From positions 1 through 15,054 of the forward strand of contig JBKBXU010000083.1 of assembly GCA_046313675.1 (NCBI GenBank): a stretch of 15,054 nucleotides of DNA. The letters run 5' to 3'. Under the pieces are notes generated by a model. It saw only the letters and a program-made list of their open reading frames with translations. It had not been told where the DNA came from and made no database searches. Every line of letters starts with the position of its first letter. Position 1 is the first letter of the stretch. The stretch comes from JBKBXU01 sp046313675 (GTDB lineage: Bacteria; Bacteroidota; Bacteroidia; Cytophagales; Cytophagaceae). Below, in pieces: positions 6,573 through 13,547 of the stretch. The position numbers and the translations under genes were made by a program.

Positions 6573-8804
6573 TTAAAGTAATGTATGAATTTTAAGTTTT
6601 GCAAAACTTAAAATTAATGTTTTTTCACCATGGTTCTCAAATTCGATCAAGGCTTTTCGATCAGTGCCTGAAATATCCATATTTTTTACTATTCCAAAGC
6701 CAAATTTTGGATGTTCCACTTTCATTCCGGTTTTCAATTTCGACGTATCACTTGGTTTAAAGTCAGGTGACGGAATGTATTGTACCTTTGGCCTGGTTTT
6801 AATTGGTGAAGGTACGAATTTTGTTGTTGGAATTTCCTTTTCAGCTTCTTTTGTTACAAATTTTCTTGACATCCTCAGATACTGCGGATCAAATTCCGTT
6901 AAAAATCTGGATGGCTCACAAGGCTTTAACCGCCCAAACCTATATCTTGTTGTGGCATAACTCAAAGTTAATTGTTTTTCTGCTCTGGTAATAGCCACAT
7001 AAAACAACCTTCTTTCTTCCTCAAGGTCTGCACGACTGCTCAACATCATCTGTGACGGGAAAAGGTCTTCTTCTATACCTACAATATATACATTTCTGAA
7101 TTCCAACCCTTTGCTAGAGTGTATTGTCATTAAGGTAATCTTCTCATCGTCATCATCGCCTTCATTGTCAGCATCGGTCAGAAGGGAAATTTCCTGTAGA
7201 AATGCCCCAAGTTTTTTATCCTCCCTGTCAGGCTGGTCAACAAATTCTTTGATACCATTCAGCAATTCCTGAACGTTTTCATATCGGTTGAGCCCCTCCA
7301 CGGTTTTATCATCGTACAATTCTTTTAGCAAACCGGATTCCTGTGCAATCAAACTTGTAGCTTCAAATGCGTCTTTTTTTTCAATCAATAGTTTGAAACT
7401 TTTAATTTGATTGACGAAACCTTCAATGGCTGTAGCTGTACGGCCGGTCATGAAGGATTGTATATTGGAGATGACTTCCCATAGGGTGGCACCATGTTCT
7501 TCTGCTGCTACCAAAAGTTTGGAAACGCTTGTTTCTCCAATTCCCCTTTTAGGGTAGTTGATAATGCGGCGAAGCGATTGTTCATCATTGCTGTTAATGG
7601 AGAAGCGAAGATAGGCCAGGATGTCTTTAATTTCTTTTCTTTGATAAAAAGAAACTCCTCCCACAATTCGGTATTTGATATTCTTTCTTCTTAAGGCTTC
7701 TTCAATAGATCTTGATTGGGAATTTGTTCTATATAAAATTGCAAAATCGCTGTTGCGCAAATGATTATGCATTTTCTCCTCAAAAATTGAATTGGCTACC
7801 AAATAACCTTCTTCATTGTCTGAACCTGCCTTTAAAACGTCGATAAGATTGCCGTCTTCATTGGATGTCCATACATTTTTAGGAAGTTGAGCTTTATTTT
7901 TATTTATAACACAATTGGCCGCACTTACTATGGTCTTAGTTGAGCGGTAATTTTGCTCAAGTTTATAAACCTTCAGTTCAGGGTAGTCTTTCTCAAAATT
8001 AAGGATATTCTGAATGTCTGCTCCCCGGAAGGCATAAATGCTTTGTGCATCGTCACCTACTATGCAGATGTTGCGATTCTGTGCTGATAATTTTCTGGTA
8101 ATTAAATATTGGGAGAAATTCGTATCCTGAAACTCATCCACCATTACATATTTAAAGCGATTTTGGTATTTGTTCAAAACATCAATATGATCTTTAAAAA
8201 GCACATTTGTGTTAAATAATAGATCATCAAAATCCATTGCACCGGCTTTAAAGCAACGTTCCTGGTATATTTTATAGATACGTCCGATTTCAGGACGCGT
8301 TGCACTTGCATCGTCAGCCTGAATAATTGGATTGTTTAAATAATCCCGGGCGGAAATTAGCTTGTTTTTAGCACCCGATATCCGGTTCAGTACCACATTT
8401 GGCTTATAAACTTTATCATCCAGGTATTGCTCTTTTACAATCTGCTTTATCAGAGATTTGGAATCTTCTGTGTCGTAAATGGTGAAATTTGAGGTAAAAC
8501 CAATTTTATCAGCTTCAGAACGTAAAATTCTTGCAAATACAGAGTGGAATGTTCCCATCCATAGATTTCTGGCATCTGTACCCACTACGCTTTCTATCCT
8601 TTGACGCATTTCTCTTGCAGCCTTATTGGTAAAGGTTAGAGATAGAATATTAAAAGGATCTACACCCTTTTCCAGAAGGTGCGCAATTCTGTAAGTAAGA
8701 ACCCTGGTTTTACCGGAGCCTGCACCTGCAATAATCATGGTTGGCCCGTCGGTATTTAAAACAGCTTCTCGCTGGCTTTCATTGAGAGAATTTAAGTAAT
8801 CCAT
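6573..8804 (-). CDS. UvrD/PcrA-type superfamily 1 DNA helicase
   Basis: This 743-residue protein carries the full set of UvrD/PcrA/Rep motifs in order: Q motif LNESQREAV (7-15), Walker A AGAGSGKT (26-33), GTFHSVFARIL (84-94), Walker B VDEFQDTN (222-229), motif III GDDAQSIYAFRG (250-261), NYRST (285-289), GVSFYQRKEIKD (383-394), TIHSSKGLEF (560-569) and the EEERRLFYVAITRA motif VI (595-608). The C-terminal region (about 693-740) contains GMKVEHPKFGFGIV, a Tudor-like domain that in PcrA/UvrD proteins contacts RNA polymerase. It unwinds DNA 3' to 5' with ATP in nucleotide excision and mismatch repair or replication-fork repair. PcrA versus UvrD cannot be separated here, so no symbol is given. 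It is the first gene of the leftward operon and is divergent from the DUF3109 gene, so the promoter should lie in the 108 bp at 8805-8912. Confidence 0.95.
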   Translation of the reverse strand: MDYLNSLNESQREAVLNTDGPTMIIAGAGSGKTRVLTYRIAHLLEKGVDPFNILSLTFTNKAAREMRQRIESVVGTDARNLWMGTFHSVFARILRSEADKIGFTSNFTIYDTEDSKSLIKQIVKEQYLDDKVYKPNVVLNRISGAKNKLISARDYLNNPIIQADDASATRPEIGRIYKIYQERCFKAGAMDFDDLLFNTNVLFKDHIDVLNKYQNRFKYVMVDEFQDTNFSQYLITRKLSAQNRNICIVGDDAQSIYAFRGADIQNILNFEKDYPELKVYKLEQNYRSTKTIVSAANCVINKNKAQLPKNVWTSNEDGNLIDVLKAGSDNEEGYLVANSIFEEKMHNHLRNSDFAILYRTNSQSRSIEEALRRKNIKYRIVGGVSFYQRKEIKDILAYLRFSINSNDEQSLRRIINYPKRGIGETSVSKLLVAAEEHGATLWEVISNIQSFMTGRTATAIEGFVNQIKSFKLLIEKKDAFEATSLIAQESGLLKELYDDKTVEGLNRYENVQELLNGIKEFVDQPDREDKKLGAFLQEISLLTDADNEGDDDDEKITLMTIHSSKGLEFRNVYIVGIEEDLFPSQMMLSSRADLEEERRLFYVAITRAEKQLTLSYATTRYRFGRLKPCEPSRFLTEFDPQYLRMSRKFVTKEAEKEIPTTKFVPSPIKTRPKVQYIPSPDFKPSDTSKLKTGMKVEHPKFGFGIVKNMDISGTDRKALIEFENHGEKTLILSFAKLKIHTLL

Positions 8805-8862
8805 TCAGGAGCTTTATTCTTTATTATTATGCAATTTAAGAAATTCGGAATTGGAAATATAT

Positions 8863-8870
8863 TAAATTTG
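8863..8870 (+). promoter_or_regulatory. Candidate -7 promoter element for the DUF3109 gene
   Basis: TAAATTTG matches the Bacteroidota -7 consensus TAnnTTTG at all fixed positions and lies 42 bp before the GTG start, in the divergent region between the helicase and DUF3109 genes. No good -33 TTTG is present at the usual distance, and the region is very AT-rich, so this is tentative. No clear promoter was seen for the helicase on the other strand. Confidence 0.3.
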
Positions 8871-8912
8871 TTAATAAAAGAACATTAATCTTAATATAAA
8901 AAATCCGTAAAA

Positions 8913-9473
8913 GTGATAGTAGTTAATAATTCCATAATTAGTGATGATATAGCAGATCATTTTTTTCTTTGTGATCTGAATAAATGTAAAGGGGCTTGTT
9001 GTATTGAAGGAGATGCCGGTGCACCCCTGGAAGAGTCTGAACTGGAGATGCTTGAAAACGTTTATTCAAAAGTCAAACCTTATCTGATGCCTGAAGGAAT
9101 TAAGGCAATTGATGAACAAGGACTATATGTAACCGATGACTTGGGAGAGCTTACGACACCAACTATCAATGGCAAAGAATGTGCTTATGCTATATATGAC
9201 GATAAGGGAATTTTAAAGTGTGGTATTGAGCAGGCTTATCTTGATGGTAAAATTAAGTTTAAAAAGCCCATATCCTGTCATTTATATCCTATACGCATTT
9301 CAAAACATGAACACTACGAGGCATTAAATTACGATCGCTGGCATATCTGTAATCCCGCATGCAGGCACGGAAAAGAAAAAGGTGTCCCTATTTATAAGTT
9401 TTTGAAAGATGCTTTGTTGCGTAAATACGGACAGGAGTGGTATAATGAACTGGTGACAAAAATTGAAGGATAG
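8913..9473 (+). CDS. DUF3109 family Cys-rich protein
   Basis: This 186-residue protein opens with a Cys-rich motif, CDLNKCKGACC (Cys20, 25, 29, 30), followed by EGDAGAPLE, and has five more Cys at about 90, 103, 122, 146 and 150 in the contexts KECAY, LKCGI, ISCHLYP, WHICNP and NPACRHG. This spacing is that of DUF3109, related to YkgJ-type proteins predicted to bind zinc or an iron-sulfur cluster; the function is unknown. The start is GTG at 8913: it is the only start codon after the in-frame stop at 8892-8894, and it places the N-terminus (MIVVNNSIISDD) at the position usual for the family. No signal peptide or membrane segment is seen. It stands alone on the + strand; its stop (9471-9473) is one base from the convergent stop of the next gene. 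Confidence 0.88.
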   Translation: MIVVNNSIISDDIADHFFLCDLNKCKGACCIEGDAGAPLEESELEMLENVYSKVKPYLMPEGIKAIDEQGLYVTDDLGELTTPTINGKECAYAIYDDKGILKCGIEQAYLDGKIKFKKPISCHLYPIRISKHEHYEALNYDRWHICNPACRHGKEKGVPIYKFLKDALLRKYGQEWYNELVTKIEG

Positions 9474-9474
9474 A

Positions 9475-9750
9475 TTAGTTGGAACTGCGGCCTTTCCAGT
9501 AACTGTATAGGGCGAATATAGCAATGAAGGCCCACACTAAATTTATAAAAGACGAAGGGTAGGCTTGCTTATAAATGGAATATATAATAAGTAACAGGGA
9601 TCCTGTTAAATTTAGCATTTGGTATTTAACTGAGGTGCCGTCAACTTTATTGGCAGAAATTAAACCATAAGCTATTAATATCTCTATGGCACCCACCCAT
9701 CCGATTACTTCCAGCCAGAATCCCGAAGAATTAAATAACTCAATGGTCAT
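9475..9750 (-). CDS. Small three-helix membrane protein (CBU_0592-like)
   Basis: This 91-residue protein is almost entirely membrane-embedded, with helices at about residues 11-33, 41-61 and 66-86. The conserved features are GWVGAIEILIAYGL, then YQMLNLTGS and FINLVWAFIAI. They resemble a family of small bacterial membrane proteins (CBU_0592-type, one with a PQ-loop-like look) whose role is unknown. It is transcribed with the beta-barrel gene upstream, whose stop overlaps this ORF by 11 bp. The ATG at 9748-9750 is the only start I would choose. The two genes probably form a small operon, but nothing in the sequence says what they do together. Confidence 0.72.
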   Translation of the reverse strand: MTIELFNSSGFWLEVIGWVGAIEILIAYGLISANKVDGTSVKYQMLNLTGSLLLIIYSIYKQAYPSSFINLVWAFIAIFALYSYWKGRSSN

Positions 9751-10414
9751 AAGTTAATGGAATAAGGAAAAGAAATTTAGCCATCATTACATTATCTTTT
9801 CTCTGGTTGTTGCTCAACTGGGAAAGATTATCTATGTAATCTGTGGTTGGATTCATGAAACCTATTTGAAATCCTGCTCCAAAATGATTAGGAAACAGGT
9901 AAATAGCGCCAATGTTGCTTGGAAAGAACAAAGCGATGTTTGCATATTCTTCATTTCTGGCCCGTGTATTGGTTTTTAAAGACAAGTCTTCGCCTTCCTC
10001 ATTCCTGGGGATAAATCGGAAAGCGCCTATTCCCTGACTTAAGTAGAGCATAAATCTGGGAGTTTTGATAATATGAAATTGCAAATCATAATTTAATGAT
10101 AAGATGCTTGTCCTGAAGTAATTTACCGGCCTTGGATCCCTTGAATCCGTAAAGGAAAAATCATGGTTTTGACCAACCACACTGCCGGCCATAAAATTGA
10201 CATGACCGTTTAATCTTTCTTTGTAATTTAGCTTTAACCCAAGGTGAAATGCAGAAGTCCATTGGTGGAAGTTTGGGTTAAGGTCACCTCTGTAGGAGTT
10301 TGCGCTGTAGCCTATTTCCAGAAACCGGGTGGGTAGCTTGGTGGAATTTTCCTGAGAAAATGAATAAAACGTAGTTGAAGTAAATGCTAAAATAAAGAAA
10401 ATTATTTTTTTCAT
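9740..10414 (-). CDS. Predicted outer-membrane beta-barrel protein (DUF6089-like)
   Basis: This 224-residue protein has a signal peptide (MKKIIFFILAF then Ser/Thr-rich, cleavage likely just before the QENST segment near 20-22) and alternating-hydrophobicity strands. The segment LEIGYSANSYRGDLNPNFHQ near the mature N-terminus, followed by LKLNYKERLNGHVNFMAGSVVGQN, matches the DUF6089 type of outer-membrane beta-barrel found widely in Bacteroidota. The ATG at 10412-10414 is preferred over the TTG directly before it, because the former gives a normal MKK signal-peptide start. It follows the accC terminator, and its stop overlaps the next gene by 11 bp. The substrate or role is not known; some related barrels accompany protein secretion or gliding modules, but nothing here links it to the gldFG genes 7 kb away. 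Confidence 0.75.
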   Translation of the reverse strand: MKKIIFFILAFTSTTFYSFSQENSTKLPTRFLEIGYSANSYRGDLNPNFHQWTSAFHLGLKLNYKERLNGHVNFMAGSVVGQNHDFSFTDSRDPRPVNYFRTSILSLNYDLQFHIIKTPRFMLYLSQGIGAFRFIPRNEEGEDLSLKTNTRARNEEYANIALFFPSNIGAIYLFPNHFGAGFQIGFMNPTTDYIDNLSQLSNNQRKDNVMMAKFLFLIPLTYDH

Positions 10415-10465
10415 CAAGTGCAGGATCTAAGGCTATTCTTCTTTAATTACGCAAGAAATGTAAAG

Positions 10466-10509
10466 GTAAACAAAAAAGGCTGAAAATATTTTCAGCCTTT
10501 TTTGTTTAC
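10466..10509. terminator. Long perfectly palindromic terminator downstream of accC
   Basis: The 44 bases are a perfect palindrome: 22 bases followed by their exact complement, with no fixed loop at the centre (10487/10488). The core is GGCTGAAAATATTTTCAGCC, flanked by A6 on the left and T6 on the right and then GTAAAC/GTTTAC. Read leftward it begins 12 bases after the accC stop, with a G/C-rich stem and T-tract, so it should end the yceD-to-accC transcript. Because it is symmetric it can also act rightward. Confidence 0.9.
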
Positions 10510-10520
10510 TTAAGGTATTT

Positions 10521-11867
10521 TTACTTGATTTTTGAAAAATCGAAGGTTTCAAGAAATGAAGTAGTAAAGTTTCCGGACTTGAAAATCGGATCATCCATTA
10601 ATTTGATATGAAAAGGTATGGTTGTTTTTACGCCTTCAATTACAAATTCTTCCAAGGCTCTTTTCATTCTGCATAATCCTTCTTCACGAGTTGGTGCACT
10701 TACAATAATTTTGGCCACCATAGAGTCGTAATTGGGAGGAATTGTATAACCCGCATAGCAATGCGTATCTACTCTTACACCAAAGCCACCAGGAATATTG
10801 AAATTGGTAATCTTTCCAGGTGAAGGTCTGAACCCGTTGGTTGGGTCTTCGGCGTTAATCCTGCACTCAATAGCGTATCTGGTAGGAATAAAGTTTTTAT
10901 AATTCAGTGGCTGTCCTGCAGCTACCTTTATTTGTTCCTTGATCAGATCTACTCCTGTTACTTCTTCAGTAATTGGGTGTTCAACCTGAATACGGGTGTT
11001 CATTTCCATAAAGTAGAAGTCGCCATGCTTATCTACCAGGAATTCAATGGTTCCGGCACCTTCATACTTAATGGCTTTCGCTCCTTTTACGGCAGCTTCA
11101 CCCATTTTAGCTCTTAATTTATCCGTTATAATAGGAGAGGGGGTTTCTTCTACAAGTTTCTGATGCCTTCTTTGTACAGAACAATCTCTTTCAGATAAGT
11201 GAATTGCCTTACCAAATTTATCTCCTAGTATTTGAATTTCTACGTGACGAGGTTCTTCTACAAATTTTTCCAGGTATAGGCCATCGTTGCCAAAAGCAGC
11301 ACCAGCTTCTGTTTTGGCGTCATTCCAGGCTTTTTCAAATTCAGAATCATTTTTCACAATTCTCATACCACGTCCACCACCACCGGCAGTTGCTTTCAGA
11401 ATTACGGGGTACTTAATTTTGTTGGCAATTTTCAAGCCTTCCTGCACAGAGCTCAATAAACCTTCAGAACCGGGGATTGTAGGTACGCCGGCTTTTTTCA
11501 TGGTTGCTTTTGCAGAGGATTTATCTCCCATGGAGCCAATCATTTCAGGGCTGGCACCAATAAATTTTATTCCATAATCCCTGCAAATTCTTGAAAAATC
11601 TGCGTTTTCAGATAAAAAACCGTATCCAGGATGTATAGCATCCGCATTGGTTATTTCAGCTGCGGCAATAATATTTGGTATGCTTAAGTATGATTTGTTA
11701 CTTGGGGCGGCTCCTATACAAACCGCCTCATCGGCATATTTCAGATGTATACTGTCTTTATCAGCAGTAGAATAGACTGCTACTGTTTTTATATTTAATT
11801 CTTTACAAGCCCTGATAACCCTTAAGGCGATTTCGCCCCGGTTGGCTATAAGTATTTTCTTGAACAT
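10521..11867 (-). CDS. accC: Acetyl-CoA carboxylase, biotin carboxylase subunit
   Basis: The 448-residue length and sequence fit AccC, the ATP-grasp enzyme that carboxylates the biotin of AccB with bicarbonate and ATP. Visible parts: the N-terminal MFKKILIANRGEIALRV, HPGYGFLSEN (79-88), KATAGGGGRGMRIV with the Gly-rich loop at about 162-167, the HLSERDCSVQRRHQK segment (223-237), and the EMNTRIQVEHP active-site segment (Glu288, Asn290, Arg292, Gln294, Val295, Glu296), then ECRINAEDP (334-342). It acts in the cytoplasm with AccB and a carboxyltransferase encoded elsewhere to make malonyl-CoA. It follows accB by 52 bp, a gap that holds a hairpin, and is the last gene of the fatty acid block, ending before the palindromic terminator. 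A longer acyl- or pyruvate-carboxylase is excluded by length and by the separate accB. Confidence 0.97.
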   Translation of the reverse strand: MFKKILIANRGEIALRVIRACKELNIKTVAVYSTADKDSIHLKYADEAVCIGAAPSNKSYLSIPNIIAAAEITNADAIHPGYGFLSENADFSRICRDYGIKFIGASPEMIGSMGDKSSAKATMKKAGVPTIPGSEGLLSSVQEGLKIANKIKYPVILKATAGGGGRGMRIVKNDSEFEKAWNDAKTEAGAAFGNDGLYLEKFVEEPRHVEIQILGDKFGKAIHLSERDCSVQRRHQKLVEETPSPIITDKLRAKMGEAAVKGAKAIKYEGAGTIEFLVDKHGDFYFMEMNTRIQVEHPITEEVTGVDLIKEQIKVAAGQPLNYKNFIPTRYAIECRINAEDPTNGFRPSPGKITNFNIPGGFGVRVDTHCYAGYTIPPNYDSMVAKIIVSAPTREEGLCRMKRALEEFVIEGVKTTIPFHIKLMDDPIFKSGNFTTSFLETFDFSKIK

Positions 11868-11894
11868 AGAGATAAGATAAGGTTATAAAGCCAA

Positions 11895-11914
11895 AATGCT
11901 GCAAAAGCAGCATT
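11895..11914 (-). promoter_or_regulatory. Intercistronic hairpin between accB and accC
   Basis: An 8-bp perfect stem, AATGCTGC / GCAGCATT, with a 4-base loop begins 5 bases after the accB stop and ends about 28 bases before the accC start. On the transcribed (-) strand the loop is TTTT, and there is only a broken T-rich run after the stem, so it is a weak terminator at best. It could partly reduce accC transcription or protect the accB 3' end; both are inference. Confidence 0.6.
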
Positions 11915-11919
11915 CGTTT

Positions 11920-12399
11920 TTAAGGTTCCACAAGGAAAAGTGGCTGGTCGTATTCTACCGGAGAGGCATTCTCCACAAGAATTTTTACAATCTTACCTGA
12001 AATTTCAGACTCGATTTCATTAAAAAGCTTCATTGCTTCTATGATACAAACTGCCTGACCCGGCTTGATCTCATCTCCTACATTAATAAAAGCAGGAGTG
12101 TCAGGTGAGGATGAACGGTAGAATGTACCAATCATAGGGGACTTAATTGTGATAAGATTTCCCTGGCCTTCAGAAGAAGATTTTGTAGGTTCTTCTGTTT
12201 TGGCAGGAGCTGAAGCAGGTTGAGGCGCAGAAGGAGCAGTTGGTGCCGGGGTATATACCGGAGCAGAGGCTGCCTGTAGAGCCGGAGCTTCTGTGTACTT
12301 TTTAACTGCTATTTTAAATTGTTCTGTTTCAATATTAACCTCTGCAAGCCCTGATTTGGCTATAAAATCAATTAAATCCTGAATTTCTTTAGCTTTCAT
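11920..12399 (-). CDS. accB: Acetyl-CoA carboxylase, biotin carboxyl carrier protein
   Basis: This 159-residue protein has the three parts of AccB: a short helical N-terminal part (1-35), a Pro/Ala-rich flexible linker (about 38-80) and a biotinyl domain (about 80-159). The biotin site is EAMK, with Lys124 the residue modified by biotin ligase. The segment MIGTFYRSSSPDTPAFINVG (89-108) is the type that includes the 'thumb' of the acetyl-CoA carboxylase carrier, separating it from other biotin carriers. AccB moves CO2 from AccC to the carboxyltransferase. It lies after a 128-bp gap from fabH, longer than the other gaps in this block, so it may have its own promoter as well as readthrough. The accB-accC order is usual. 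Confidence 0.96.
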   Translation of the reverse strand: MKAKEIQDLIDFIAKSGLAEVNIETEQFKIAVKKYTEAPALQAASAPVYTPAPTAPSAPQPASAPAKTEEPTKSSSEGQGNLITIKSPMIGTFYRSSSPDTPAFINVGDEIKPGQAVCIIEAMKLFNEIESEISGKIVKILVENASPVEYDQPLFLVEP

Positions 12400-12527
12400 A
12401 TCTTTCGGTTTTAGACTACATATACCAAGGGTGTATGTATCAAAAAATTTTATGTAAAAGGCTTAATATTTTATTTAATGTCCAAAATAATATCCTAATC
12501 CTGAAAATAACAAATACTTTCACGTAT
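12400..12527 (-). promoter_or_regulatory. fabH-accB intergenic region with inverted repeats
   Basis: This 128-bp AT-rich gap holds two structures. An imperfect inverted repeat at 12418-12438 (ACATATACC and GGTGTATGT around 3 bases, one mismatch) lies 19-39 bases before the accB start. A nested stem-loop at 12497-12539 pairs AATCCTG with CAGGATT and AAATAC with GTATTT, and spans the fabH stop. The first could be an operator or leader hairpin; the second could be a weak fabH end structure, lacking a T-tract. No clear -7 element was found. Confidence 0.35.
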
Positions 12528-13526
12528 TTATGCAGGATTGTATGCCCATTTTAAATAAATGGCGCCCCAGGTGAATCCTCCACCAAAGGCCGACATAATT
12601 ATATTATCTCCTTTTCTAAATTTATTTTCATAGTCCCATAAAAGCAAGGGTATCGTTCCACTGGTGGTGTTGCCGTATTTATGGATGTTAAACAAAACCT
12701 TGTTTTCCGCTATGCCCATTCTTTCTGCGGTAGCATCGATAATACGCTTATTTGCCTGGTGAGGGGCAAGATATGCAATGTCATCGCTTGTTAAATTATT
12801 TTTAGCCATAATTTCGGCAGAAACCTGTGCCATATTGCTAACGGCAAACTTGAAAACGGTAGCACCTTCCTGGTAAGCATAATGCTCTTTATTTTCAATG
12901 GTTTCTATGGAAGGTGGCTTACGGCTTCCGCCTGCTTTCTGGCAAAGGAATTGAGCACCGGAACCATCCGTTTTCAGGATGCTGTCTATAATTCCATTAC
13001 CTTCTGTATCGGGTTCAAGCATTACTGCTCCCGCGCCATCCCCAAAAATTATACAAGTAGTTCGGTCGGTATAATTGATTATAGAGGACATTTTATCGGC
13101 GCCTACTATAATTACTTTCTTATATTTCCCTGTTTCTATAAACTGGGAACCTGTGGTAAGTCCAAAAATAAATCCTGAACATGCGGCTTGTAAATCATAA
13201 CTAAAGGCATTCTTTAATCCGCACATGTCACAGATCAGGTTACCGGTAGCAGGAAAAACAAAATCCGGAGTAGTAGTACAGCAAATCAACAGGTCTACTT
13301 CTTCCGGAGAGGTATTGGTCTTCTTTAGGAGCTCATTTACGGCTATTTCTGCCATATGAGATGTGCCTTTGCCTTCTCCTTTTAAAATGCGACGTTCTTT
13401 TATACCTGTTCTTGTGGTAATCCAATCATCACTGGTTTCAACCATTTTTTCCAATTCCTGATTGGTAAGGATATAGTCAGGAACATGCCCACCTACACCG
13501 GTTATAGCAGCTCGAATCTTATTCAT
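12528..13526 (-). CDS. fabH: Beta-ketoacyl-ACP synthase III
   Basis: The 332-residue protein has the KAS III catalytic triad in its normal contexts: Cys116 in DLQAACSGF, His256 in APHQANKRI and Asn286 in KYGNTTSGT. Other landmarks are the TSDDWITTRTGIKERRI segment (31-47), FGDGAGAVML (161-170) and the C-terminal FGGGFTWG (314-321). It condenses acetyl-CoA (or a branched acyl-CoA) with malonyl-ACP to begin fatty acid synthesis, in the cytoplasm; the primer preference cannot be read from these motifs. It sits 21 bp after plsX and before accB, a standard grouping. The spacing suggests co-transcription with plsX. The ATG gives the usual MNKIRAAITGVG start. Nothing is missing from the active site. 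Confidence 0.96.
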   Translation of the reverse strand: MNKIRAAITGVGGHVPDYILTNQELEKMVETSDDWITTRTGIKERRILKGEGKGTSHMAEIAVNELLKKTNTSPEEVDLLICCTTTPDFVFPATGNLICDMCGLKNAFSYDLQAACSGFIFGLTTGSQFIETGKYKKVIIVGADKMSSIINYTDRTTCIIFGDGAGAVMLEPDTEGNGIIDSILKTDGSGAQFLCQKAGGSRKPPSIETIENKEHYAYQEGATVFKFAVSNMAQVSAEIMAKNNLTSDDIAYLAPHQANKRIIDATAERMGIAENKVLFNIHKYGNTTSGTIPLLLWDYENKFRKGDNIIMSAFGGGFTWGAIYLKWAYNPA

Positions 13527-13547
13527 TAAATAAAATTGAAGGTAAAA

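Noticed and set aside
10415..10417. TTG as start of the beta-barrel gene
   Set aside because: The ATG immediately after it gives a standard MKK signal-peptide start; TTG adds just one residue.
12190..12290. Repetitive Ala/Pro-coding DNA in accB as a possible repeat element
   Set aside because: This is the normal flexible linker of biotin carboxyl carrier proteins.
12882..13178. 98-codon open frame on the + strand opposite fabH
   Set aside because: It is antisense to conserved fabH coding sequence and its product resembles no protein family.
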